In this document: positions 30,250 to 37,146 of the stretch, piece by piece
Layout of the letters: every line of letters starts with the position of its first letter
Numbering within the stretch: the stretch's first letter is position 1
From: a virus
Direction: 5' to 3' (one strand)
Virus record (IMG/VR): IMGVR_UViG_3300042396_000673
Span: 1 to 42,920 of that record
Length of the DNA stretch: 42,920 bases
Program-made: the position numbers and the translations under genes
Notes under the pieces: generated by a model
Database searches by the model: none
The model's input: only the letters and a program-made list of their open reading frames with translations
Told to the model about the DNA's origin: nothing

Positions 30250-32178
30250 ATGGCACCAGAAAAAATAATGCAGGATGGTAGCCTGCACGAATCAACAGCG
30301 GTTGAAATTCCAGACGCAGGAGTTCAATCGCTGTTACAAGAACTGCTGTCAATTAACACGGCCGACCAAGCGTCCGTTACATCGCGGACGGCTGTGTTGA
30401 AAGAACTGGCAACAAGATGCGCGTTTCCGTCGCTTGAGCCAATTCTTCCGCTTGTATTGAATTTAAATGGTAAGCCGTACAGTATTAAAGATCATTACCC
30501 GTTCGGCCCATTATTCAGAGTATTAACACCCAAAAATCAAGTGTGGAAAACCGGGCGTCAGTTAAGTAAATCTACGTCGCTCGCGGCGCATGGAATTGTA
30601 GTCGCTAACTCTATTCCATTTTTTAAGACGTTGTATGTCACGCCGCTGTACGAGCAGATTCGCCGTTTTTCCAACAATTACGTGCGACCGTTTATCGACC
30701 AGTCGCCTGTCAAGTCTCAGTGGTCGAGCAGCGAGACTGAGAACTCTGTGTTGCAGCGCAGCTTCAAGAACAAGTCTTTAATGCTGTTTTCTTTTGCACT
30801 GCTTGACGCTGACCGTGTCCGCGGTGTGTCGTCTGATCGAATGTGCATCGACGAAGTTCAAGACATGGACCCTGACCACATTCCAATTATTCAAGAGACG
30901 ATGAGTTATTCGCGTTACGCGATTTCTCATTTTACGGGGACGCCAAAATCGACTGATAACCCGTTAGAGGGGTTGTATAAAAGGAGCAGTCAAGCCGAGT
31001 GGTTCATTCCGTGTTACTCGTGCGGCAAGTGGAACATACCGTCTATCGAGCACGATCTTGATGCCATGATCGGGCCCATGAACATTCACATCAGCGAGAA
31101 AAACCCTGGTACTGTATGTGCAAAGTGTCGCAAACCGATTAGCCCGCGGCATGGGCGGTGGGTGCATAGACACCCTGACCGCCGCTGGCAATTTGCCGGG
31201 TATCACGTGCCGCAATTAATTTTGCCGCTGCACTTCTCAGATCCTGAAAAATGGAACACGCTGCTACTGAAGCGCGAAGGTTACGGCAACATGACGCAGG
31301 CACAGTTCTACAACGAAGTCATGGGCGAATCTATCGACGCCGGTCAAAAACTTATTAGCGAAACAGAACTACGTGCGGCGTGCCTGTTGCCATGGGAAAA
31401 CAAAAAAGAACCCGTACGTGAAGTGTTTGAAAATTTGAATGATTACCGCTCACGCGTGCTGGCCATCGACTGGGGCGGCGGTGGCGAAGAGGGTATTTCG
31501 TTTACTGTGTTGACGGTTCTTGGTTTTCGTCACGACGGCACAATTGACGTCCTCTGGGGGAAACGTCTGCTCATCGGCGGCGATCACTTAGCAGAAGCCG
31601 TTGAATGCATGAAATACTCTGATTTATTTCAGTGCGAATTTGTGGCTCACGATTACACCGGGGCCGGCACGGTACGTGAAACCGTTATGGTGCAGGCGGG
31701 GTTTAACCTAGACCGCGTGCTAGCGATGCGTTTGGTGCGGTCAGCGTCGCAGGATCTTATGGTGTACAAACCGCCGACAGCGATCAACCACCGCGCACAT
31801 TACAGCCTAGATAAAACACGTTCTATTCTTTACACGTGTCAGGCTATCAAATTAAAACAAGTCAGGTTTTTCCAGTACGACTGGGCTTCGCAGGACTCGC
31901 CTGGTTTGATTTCTGACTTTTTAGCGCTGGTAGAGAACAAAGCAGAATCACGCATGGGCGGCGACATTTACACCATCACGCGAAACACGCTTCTTAGCGA
32001 TGATTTCGCGCAGGCTGTAAACATCGGCTGTGCCGCGTTGTGGCACATCAACGAAGCCTGGCCTAACTTTGCCCAGTTGGCCGGTCTCGGCCGCATTACG
32101 CAGCAGCAGGCCAAAAACGAACTTGAAGACGACCACTGGGCAGACGACGCTACGGCAGATCGTTTTTTCGGCTATTAA
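30208..32178 (+). CDS. terL: Phage terminase large subunit, GpA-like (656 aa)
   Basis: Counting from the GTG at 30208, a deviant Walker A (GRQLSKST, 116-123), Walker B (RMCIDEVQDM, 211-220), a CYSC...CAKC zinc pair (269-272, 304-307) and nuclease acids in AIDWGGGG (D421) and HDYTGAG (D482) form the ATPase-nuclease layout of GpA-type terminases. It cuts concatemers and pumps DNA into the prohead. The ATG at 30250 is an alternative start; neither has a clear ribosome binding site. The gene is alone on the plus strand, with no small subunit or portal gene recognised next to it. Confidence 0.93.
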   Translation: MPRRPIKPTPTFAHMAPEKIMQDGSLHESTAVEIPDAGVQSLLQELLSINTADQASVTSRTAVLKELATRCAFPSLEPILPLVLNLNGKPYSIKDHYPFGPLFRVLTPKNQVWKTGRQLSKSTSLAAHGIVVANSIPFFKTLYVTPLYEQIRRFSNNYVRPFIDQSPVKSQWSSSETENSVLQRSFKNKSLMLFSFALLDADRVRGVSSDRMCIDEVQDMDPDHIPIIQETMSYSRYAISHFTGTPKSTDNPLEGLYKRSSQAEWFIPCYSCGKWNIPSIEHDLDAMIGPMNIHISEKNPGTVCAKCRKPISPRHGRWVHRHPDRRWQFAGYHVPQLILPLHFSDPEKWNTLLLKREGYGNMTQAQFYNEVMGESIDAGQKLISETELRAACLLPWENKKEPVREVFENLNDYRSRVLAIDWGGGGEEGISFTVLTVLGFRHDGTIDVLWGKRLLIGGDHLAEAVECMKYSDLFQCEFVAHDYTGAGTVRETVMVQAGFNLDRVLAMRLVRSASQDLMVYKPPTAINHRAHYSLDKTRSILYTCQAIKLKQVRFFQYDWASQDSPGLISDFLALVENKAESRMGGDIYTITRNTLLSDDFAQAVNIGCAALWHINEAWPNFAQLAGLGRITQQQAKNELEDDHWADDATADRFFGY

Positions 32179-32408
32179 GTGCCTGCAGCGGCGACTGGCT
32201 GCGTAATAACCTCAATGATATCAGGCGGGCAGATACACGACAGCCCGCGACCGTTATCCCACTTTACGTGCAATTGCGTGAACTTCTCTCGTGCCCAGCC
32301 CGCGTTAACGTGTGTCACATCTTCGATAGTACCCTCGGTGCCGGGCGGGATTGGCTGTGGGTCATTAGGCATAAAAACCATGCGAATGCGGTCACCCGGC
32401 TTGTACAT
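32175..32408 (-). CDS. DUF4314-like protein (77 aa)
   Basis: MYKPGDRIRMVFMPNDPQPI and PPGTEGTIEDV, followed by HVKWDNGRGLSCICPPD, match DUF4314 (KPGDRIxLxxMxxDPxPIPPGTxGTV...WDNGRxLxLxxPxD), a small beta-barrel found in phages. The ATG at 32408 follows AAAAGGACG. It converges with the terminase, the two stops overlapping by four bases. Confidence 0.85.
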   Translation of the reverse strand: MYKPGDRIRMVFMPNDPQPIPPGTEGTIEDVTHVNAGWAREKFTQLHVKWDNGRGLSCICPPDIIEVITQPVAAAGT

Positions 32409-32904
32409 CGTCATCGTCCTTTTCAAATAGACTTCTGTGGTTGGCAACAAACTGACGGCCATTGTCGTTTACGGAAAACGCAAAACTATCATTGTCAGAA
32501 TCGAAAGAGACATCAATAAGATCTCTGCTGACGCCTGCTGAAATGACGTTTGACATGATTCGCGTAAACAGTGCTTCCATCAACTTATGCAGTTGCTCCA
32601 TGGCTGCCTTCTTGGAATTGCCACCGACAGCAAACAGCGCTCCGTTATCCGCGGCACTGAAGTCGCGCACGATGGTTTCGGTTTCCTGCAGCGACAGAAA
32701 CGCGCATTTTTCTTCAAACGACGCGCTGTTGGCATCGACTGCTATGCCGCTTTGCTCGGCAATGTAGTGATCGAACAACTTGATCGCTGAGTCTCGCAAA
32801 CATTCCATAGGCAGAACTGGGGCGCCTGGGTTTTCAAAGTCCGGCTGCCCGTCAGAACTACGATGGAAAAATTCGTCTAGTGGGCTGGTGTCTTCGTCAA
32901 ACAC
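32392..32904 (-). CDS. Hypothetical protein with GTG start (170 aa)
   Basis: GTG at 32904 follows a perfect AGGAGG at ideal spacing and is chosen over other starts. The chain reads FDEDTSPLDEFFHRSSDG, then a helical centre (ECLRDSAIKLFDHYIAEQSG), and ends in acidic residues (LFEKDDDDVQAG). No family recognised. It overlaps the DUF4314-like gene by 17 bases. Confidence 0.72.
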   Translation of the reverse strand: MFDEDTSPLDEFFHRSSDGQPDFENPGAPVLPMECLRDSAIKLFDHYIAEQSGIAVDANSASFEEKCAFLSLQETETIVRDFSAADNGALFAVGGNSKKAAMEQLHKLMEALFTRIMSNVISAGVSRDLIDVSFDSDNDSFAFSVNDNGRQFVANHRSLFEKDDDDVQAG

Positions 32905-33211
32905 GGGAATCCTCCTGCAGTCGGGCCGCGGCCAGGCTGGCCTCGTAGTTACCGCGGGCAAGAATACGGGCACGGACAGCGTTACGCATGTCGGCAAGGT
33001 AATCCTGATACTGCACGTCAGTGTTTACGATCGCTTCTGCAGACGAATACGAGTGCGGCTTGCCCGTCAGTGCATTGTCGCCGCTAGCCATGATTCTTTC
33101 AATAGCCGCCAACTTTACCGCGATCCGGTTATCTTCGAGTCGCATTTCAGCGAGCGTGGCATCAGCGAGATTAGAGGCTGTTACTTCGATGTTACGCACA
33201 AAATCAGTCAT
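32897..33211 (-). CDS. Conserved phage protein with LTGKPHSYSSAEA motif (104 aa)
   Basis: An all-helical, Ala/Arg/Glu-rich chain with DNALTGKPHSYSSAEAIVNT, a motif recurring in a small phage family, and helices such as NAVRARILARGNYEAS. It overlaps the GTG-start gene by eight bases. Function unknown. Confidence 0.72.
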   Translation of the reverse strand: MTDFVRNIEVTASNLADATLAEMRLEDNRIAVKLAAIERIMASGDNALTGKPHSYSSAEAIVNTDVQYQDYLADMRNAVRARILARGNYEASLAAARLQEDSRV

Positions 33212-33219
33212 TTTTTTCT

Positions 33220-33465
33220 CTAAGTGGTTTCGTAATCTTTGAAGTCGTAATTTGACTTCTGTTCTTTAATAGTCAGTTGCCGTTTGGGGTATTTTTCCGG
33301 GTGGCATACCTGACAACGAGCTCGGGCGCAGCCAGCACAACGTAAAGACTTTCTGAATCGACCGGCTTCTACTTCTGGCCAATTTCCGATTAAAGACCAA
33401 AGTAAGTGCCGGCGCAACTTAGCGCGATTTTCTAGAATGTGCTTTTCTTCGTGATAGCGTTTCAT
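33220..33465 (-). CDS. Small zinc-binding phage protein (81 aa)
   Basis: The ATG at 33465 follows GGAG. After a basic helix (HILENRAKLRRHLLWSLIG) the sequence SLRCAGCARARCQVCHPEKY gives four cysteines and a histidine in a compact CxxC...CxxCH pattern, probably one zinc site. I have seen the CxxCHPEKxPKR ending in phage proteins. Probably a small nucleic-acid-binding protein. Confidence 0.75.
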   Translation of the reverse strand: MKRYHEEKHILENRAKLRRHLLWSLIGNWPEVEAGRFRKSLRCAGCARARCQVCHPEKYPKRQLTIKEQKSNYDFKDYETT

Positions 33466-33514
33466 TTTTAACTCCGTGTACAAGTAACTACATAGTTATT
33501 GTAACACGCGGGAA

Positions 33515-34207
33515 TCAGACCTTGACGAGCGACTTCGAAGCACGACGCTTCTTCATCGCAGCCTCAGTGGGCTCTTCGCCGTACACGGCACTCATGCCAG
33601 GCGTGAGGCAATCAGCCGTGAAGCGCCCGAACCTAGGCCGCCACTCGCACAGGCCGCACATCGTGCCCGCTTTCTTGATCCAGCGATCAAGTTGGGCAAA
33701 ATTGATGATTGAGTCCTCGAACGAAATCGACACAACAGCCGACCAGTCATGGAAGATTGGCCGAGTCGAGACGACGCGAGACTGCTGCCGCGCCACCAGC
33801 GTGGTGAACCGGAAACCTTCGGCTTCCGGAGTCGGGCGGGGCGACGTGTCTTCAAACATTGCTTCCGGCTCGCGCGGACCGGCGTACTCTAACTTAAAGA
33901 ATCCCGGGGGCGCCGCGAACACAGCGCACTTGGCGAGCTGGCCTTCCTTGGTCTTTCGAGCCGCGGCGTTAATCGCTGCTACGATGGTCGCACCGGGCAG
34001 TACGGGACCCAACTCCTCGTGCATATGCAGGCTGCCGAGGAACTCAATATGCCCCATCTCGATGTGGTCGGCGTCGGTCTTGACGCGCTTCGAACTGACG
34101 CTCTTGAGCGCCTTAGAGAACTTGTTCAGCGGGTTTGCCATCTGAACGTTTTTCACAACCATCGGGCCGTCCCCGGTGATCTTGTAATCAACATTAACCC
34201 AACTCAT
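33515..34207 (-). CDS. Conserved phage protein with WRPRFGRFT motif (230 aa)
   Basis: MSWVNVDYKITGDGPMVVKN, DPLNKF-like (NPLNKFSKALKSVSSKR), MGHIEFLGSLHMHEELGPVL and, near the end, MCGLCEWRPRFGRFTADCLT are conserved in a widespread phage family usually next to an HNH gene, as here. The family has no assigned function. A role in DNA processing is suggested only by neighbourhood. ATG and the upstream stop overlap as ATGA. Confidence 0.78.
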   Translation of the reverse strand: MSWVNVDYKITGDGPMVVKNVQMANPLNKFSKALKSVSSKRVKTDADHIEMGHIEFLGSLHMHEELGPVLPGATIVAAINAAARKTKEGQLAKCAVFAAPPGFFKLEYAGPREPEAMFEDTSPRPTPEAEGFRFTTLVARQQSRVVSTRPIFHDWSAVVSISFEDSIINFAQLDRWIKKAGTMCGLCEWRPRFGRFTADCLTPGMSAVYGEEPTEAAMKKRRASKSLVKV

Positions 34208-34521
34208 TGATCTATGTCCTTCCGTTGATGAATCGTGGGAACAATGTAATTACAGCCCAAGTCTTTGTTTTTGTAGCGACGAGCTCGTATTACATTTGTT
34301 ATTGCTTCGTGACACTCGCTGCATAGCGTAATTAAATCTTTTTCGACATCCTCTTCGCCAAACCGTTCATACGTCTTGTGATGCACTTCGAGCTGATATA
34401 CAGATCCGTCGTGCAAACACGTTTGGCATTCATAGTTGTCAATCACTAGACGTTGCGTGCGCTTTTCACACCAGTCATATCTGGCCATGCGCACGGCATA
34501 ATTTAACGTCGTTGAATCCAT
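34204..34521 (-). CDS. HNH endonuclease (105 aa)
   Basis: CQTC (about 33-36), LEVHHKTYERFGEED, DLITLCSECHEAI and the C-terminal basic helix form a complete HNH/beta-beta-alpha metal fold with two CxxC zinc knuckles. Stand-alone HNH proteins of this size nick or cut DNA in packaging, homing or recombination. It lies directly downstream of the pentamer array. Confidence 0.88.
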   Translation of the reverse strand: MDSTTLNYAVRMARYDWCEKRTQRLVIDNYECQTCLHDGSVYQLEVHHKTYERFGEEDVEKDLITLCSECHEAITNVIRARRYKNKDLGCNYIVPTIHQRKDIDQ

Positions 34522-34561
34522 TTGTTACCCCTGGTTTATGTGTAGTTTCCGCAGCACATAA

Positions 34562-35392
34562 AACCGCAACCTACCCTAATTGTTTTGAAAGAAAAAACCA
34601 AACCCAACGTCACCCTGCGTTACCTTACCGGACGTTACCCGACCTTACCGGACCATATTTTGTTTGAAAGAAAAAACCAGACCTGACCAAACCCCAGCTT
34701 ATGCCACCCCACCGAGCCAAACCCTATTTTGTTTGAAAGAGAAAACCAGACCTTACCGTGCCTGACGTTACGCTACCGAACCAGACCGCACCCTAAATTG
34801 TTTTGAAAGAAAAAACCGAACCAAACCCAATAGCGCCATGCGTTACCGAACGAAATCAAACGTTGCCAAAACAGACACTACCGAACCGTACCGGACCTAA
34901 CGCAAATTATTTGAAAAAACCATACCGAAAGCTACCGGACAAAACGCAACGATACCGGACCTGACCGCAAAATTTTGAGAAGAGAAAACCAAACAAAACC
35001 GAGCCTAACGATACCCTGCCGTACGCTTGTTGAGAAAAAAACCATACCTGACCTGATCCCGCCATACCGTACCATGCCGTACCGGACAAGACCCTACACG
35101 ACGTTACAACACCTTATATGTTTGAAAGAAAAAACCAGATCTGACCAAACCCCAACTTACCCTGCCCCACGCTACAGTTTTGAAAAAGAAAAACCCTGCC
35201 ACACCGTACCAAACCTAACCCGACGGCATTCGACCGAAGCTAACCACAAAGTTTTGAAAGAAAAAACCATACCCGATCGAACGTTACAACACCTCACGTC
35301 ACCAGACCCGACCTAACGATAAAGTTTTGAAAGAAAAAACCTAACCTTACGCCGCCATACCGAGCCGGACCTGACCTTACGCCAGCCGACCA
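34562..35392. repeat. Array of about 113 NNRCS pentamers in eleven A-tract-led blocks
   Basis: On the plus strand eleven copies of TTTTGAAAGAAAAAACC or a close variant (G of GAAAG at 34587, 34666, 34735, 34805, 34913, 34977, 35032, 35124, 35182, 35256 and 35329) each begin a block of 7-17 five-base units. Counted from each motif's ACC, position 3 is A or G in every unit I read, position 4 is C in about nine of ten, and positions 1-2 vary freely. Typical units are TTACC, GGACC, ATACC and CGACG. The blocks contain 11, 9, 9, 17, 9, 7, 14, 7, 10, 10 and 10 units. No gene is visible in 34522-35400. Confidence 0.9.
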
Positions 35393-35400
35393 TAAGTATG

Positions 35401-35850
35401 TTATTTAGCGCTGTCGCCAAGAATGACGTTGCGACAGCCGCACGATGTTGCGAGAGGAAGCACATCATCTGCATAGCCCGCGACTAGTTTCTCTTTGTCG
35501 AGATAACCAGTGCTGATAAGTGCCTGCAAGCCTAATCGAGCAAAGCCCCGCCGCCGGAACGCCGGGTCGACAAAGCATTCCACCGTCTGCACAGCGACAA
35601 ACGTGTCTTTTACATGCTCGCGCCATGGGCGTGTGCCCACCCAGCCGACTAAAACACCTTTAAGCCACACGAAGGCTATTGCCATGTTGGGGTGCGGGCC
35701 TGGCTGCGGGTTGAGGTAACGCTTATCCAGTTCTTTTTGAATAGAGCTCGCACTGCCTGAGTCTGGCCACGAAAGCCGCGAACAAATAGCAGCGACATCA
35801 ACCGGCCGCAATTGATTGATGTCTTTGATGTAAATGTTAATCTCGTCCAT
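35401..35850 (-). CDS. GNAT-family N-acetyltransferase (149 aa)
   Basis: The ATG at 35850 follows GGAGG at suitable spacing. VECFVDPAFRRRGFARLGLQ is motif A of GNAT enzymes (RxxGxA/G, binding the acetyl-CoA pyrophosphate), with AFVWLKGVLVGWVGTRPW before it and CGCRNVILGDSAK at the end. Length is normal. Substrate unknown; phage GNATs often modify host proteins, nucleotides or small molecules. The pentamer array begins directly after its stop. Confidence 0.75.
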   Translation of the reverse strand: MDEINIYIKDINQLRPVDVAAICSRLSWPDSGSASSIQKELDKRYLNPQPGPHPNMAIAFVWLKGVLVGWVGTRPWREHVKDTFVAVQTVECFVDPAFRRRGFARLGLQALISTGYLDKEKLVAGYADDVLPLATSCGCRNVILGDSAK

Positions 35851-35885
35851 ATAGGCCTCCATACCTGGCACACGAGTTTAACTAT

Positions 35886-35958
35886 AGCCGGCGGCGGGAG
35901 TCGAACCCGCAACCTACTGATTACAAATCAGTTGCGCTGCCAATTGTGCCACGCCGGC
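35886..35958 (-). tRNA. tRNA-Thr(TGT), regular
   Basis: Acceptor GCCGGCG/CGCCGGC, D arm GCAC-AATTGGCA-GCGC, anticodon arm ACTGA-TTTGTAA-TCAGT (anticodon TGT), variable AGGTT and T arm GCGGG-TTCGACT-CCCGC are all canonical. CCA is not encoded. It duplicates the specificity of the odd tRNA at 3970-4039. Confidence 0.94.
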
Positions 35959-35970
35959 GATCCGCACAGT

Positions 35971-36336
35971 TTACCCAAAATCGATGGCGCTAATAGCCGC
36001 AAATTGTCGCATGGTCATGAATTTAACGCGTTCGCGGTAAAAAGCCGCGTCGTGATGAGCACTGATTGATTCGCCCTCGTTATCATTGCCAAGAACTAAA
36101 CCGTAACCCGCCAGCGGTTGCGGGTAGTCGGGCAGTGCAAAAAACTTAGTGCTGGGCTCGAGTTTGAGTAAGCCTTCGTCGTCAACAAAGACGTCATCGT
36201 CATCAGCCAGACGCACCAACGCAAAACAATCGACCTTGATGTGCTCATAGATTTGCTTGTAGTCGCCGTTATACGTGACGTCTGTGACTTCTTCTTTGTA
36301 CGGGTCAATCAGGACAGCCTTGTGTTCAGCAGTCAT
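35971..36336 (-). CDS. DUF3846-like protein (121 aa)
   Basis: The ATG at 36336 overlaps the previous stop as ATGA. KAVLIDPYKEEVTDVTYNGD, CFALVRLADDDDVFVDDEGL and PLAGYGLVLGNDNEGES match DUF3846 across its length. It is a small alpha/beta protein frequent in phages; function unknown. Confidence 0.83.
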   Translation of the reverse strand: MTAEHKAVLIDPYKEEVTDVTYNGDYKQIYEHIKVDCFALVRLADDDDVFVDDEGLLKLEPSTKFFALPDYPQPLAGYGLVLGNDNEGESISAHHDAAFYRERVKFMTMRQFAAISAIDFG

Positions 36337-36794
36337 ACGGGCTCCAGTTTTGTAGGCCATACGTACGGCAGGTAGATCTCTTCCATCCAGCCAAATTTGG
36401 AATAGTGCGCGTAATCTTTACGCAAGAGATTGCCGCGGTGAGACGCATGAAAGTCATCGTCGCCAAACCACGGCGGGTAATTATTTGCTTTTATTGTCGG
36501 TCTAATAATTGAGTACCGATGTTCAAATTCCCGGCATAGATTGTCTGTAAACTTGCGGCGGCGCCACTCACGGCACATGACGATGCTATAAACAAGCAGG
36601 GCTGTTTCATAGCCTGCCCACATTTGCACCGCCGGGTGGTTACGCCAGCGAGAGACGCTTGGCATATGGGCACCAATCGGCACGCCTAGGCACAGCAGTA
36701 TTTGTTTACACTCTACGCGCTGTTTGCCTAGACGCTTATTGTCCAGCACCGCCGCCGACCGCCGAAAACTCGGCAGGGGCAGAAATGTTTGCAT
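36333..36794 (-). CDS. Pyrimidine-dimer DNA glycosylase-like (DenV/MSMEG_6728-type) protein (153 aa)
   Basis: MQTFLPLPSFRRSAAVLDNK, RLGKQRVECKQIL, WRNHPAVQMWAGYETALLVY and HASHRGNLLRKD, ending LPYVWP, match the MSMEG_6728 family, distant relatives of T4 endonuclease V (DenV). A Thr following the initiator Met is catalytic in DenV; here it is Gln, with Thr third, so activity cannot be assumed. Role would be repair of UV-damaged DNA. Confidence 0.85.
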   Translation of the reverse strand: MQTFLPLPSFRRSAAVLDNKRLGKQRVECKQILLCLGVPIGAHMPSVSRWRNHPAVQMWAGYETALLVYSIVMCREWRRRKFTDNLCREFEHRYSIIRPTIKANNYPPWFGDDDFHASHRGNLLRKDYAHYSKFGWMEEIYLPYVWPTKLEPV

Positions 36795-36799
36795 GTTAA

Positions 36800-37141
36800 T
36801 TAGTCATCGTAATCGTCGGAATCAAAGTCGTGCTCGTACTCGGGCTCTTCTTCGTCTTCGTCTTCGTCGTCTTCGTCTTCGTCATTCCAGCTAAATGACT
36901 CTTCGTCATCTTCTTCTTCGTAATCCTCGTCTTCGTAATCCTCATCTTCGTCTTCGTCATCTTCGTCGGCGTACCAGTCGACATTTGGCTTGTATAAGAC
37001 GTCGTCATCGTCGTCATCGTCATCGTCATCGTTGTCGCTGACGAACTGCCACTCTTCTTCAATGAAATCGTCGTCCAACCCGTCGTCGTGGTCTTTTTTG
37101 CTAAAAATGGATTGTTCAGCCCGTCGACGATCATATGCCAT
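36800..37141 (-). CDS. Extremely acidic protein (113 aa)
   Basis: After a basic start (MAYDRRRAEQSIFSKK) the chain is mainly Asp and Glu, with Tyr and Trp interspersed (NVDWYADEDDEDED, ESFSWNDEDEDDEDED). The coding DNA is a near-microsatellite of GAC/GAA codons. It may be a DNA mimic, a chaperone tail or a disordered scaffold; the sequence cannot choose. It begins five bases after the primase-like gene's stop. Confidence 0.68.
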   Translation of the reverse strand: MAYDRRRAEQSIFSKKDHDDGLDDDFIEEEWQFVSDNDDDDDDDDDDVLYKPNVDWYADEDDEDEDEDYEDEDYEEEDDEESFSWNDEDEDDEDEDEEEPEYEHDFDSDDYDD

Positions 37142-37146
37142 AGACG

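Noticed and set aside
30067-30288. The longer start of the small divergent gene (73 aa, from 30288)
   Set aside because: The additional residues lie inside the terminase frame and lack a ribosome binding site; the shorter start at 30249 gives a normal basic-plus-span layout.
34907-35316. Reading frames within the pentamer array (60 aa on minus, 113 aa on plus)
   Set aside because: They arise because NNRCS units seldom form stop codons; their five-residue pattern is a by-product of the five-base period, and no ribosome binding site or frame continuity across blocks exists.
34562-35392. A CRISPR array (repeated 17-base motif with variable spacers)
   Set aside because: Spacings run from 55 to 108 bases, the spacers share the same five-base pattern, the repeats are too short and A-rich, and no cas gene is present.
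36796-37134. A Thr/Lys/Met-rich frame overlapping the acidic protein gene
   Set aside because: It is the same low-complexity GAC/GAA repeat read in another frame.
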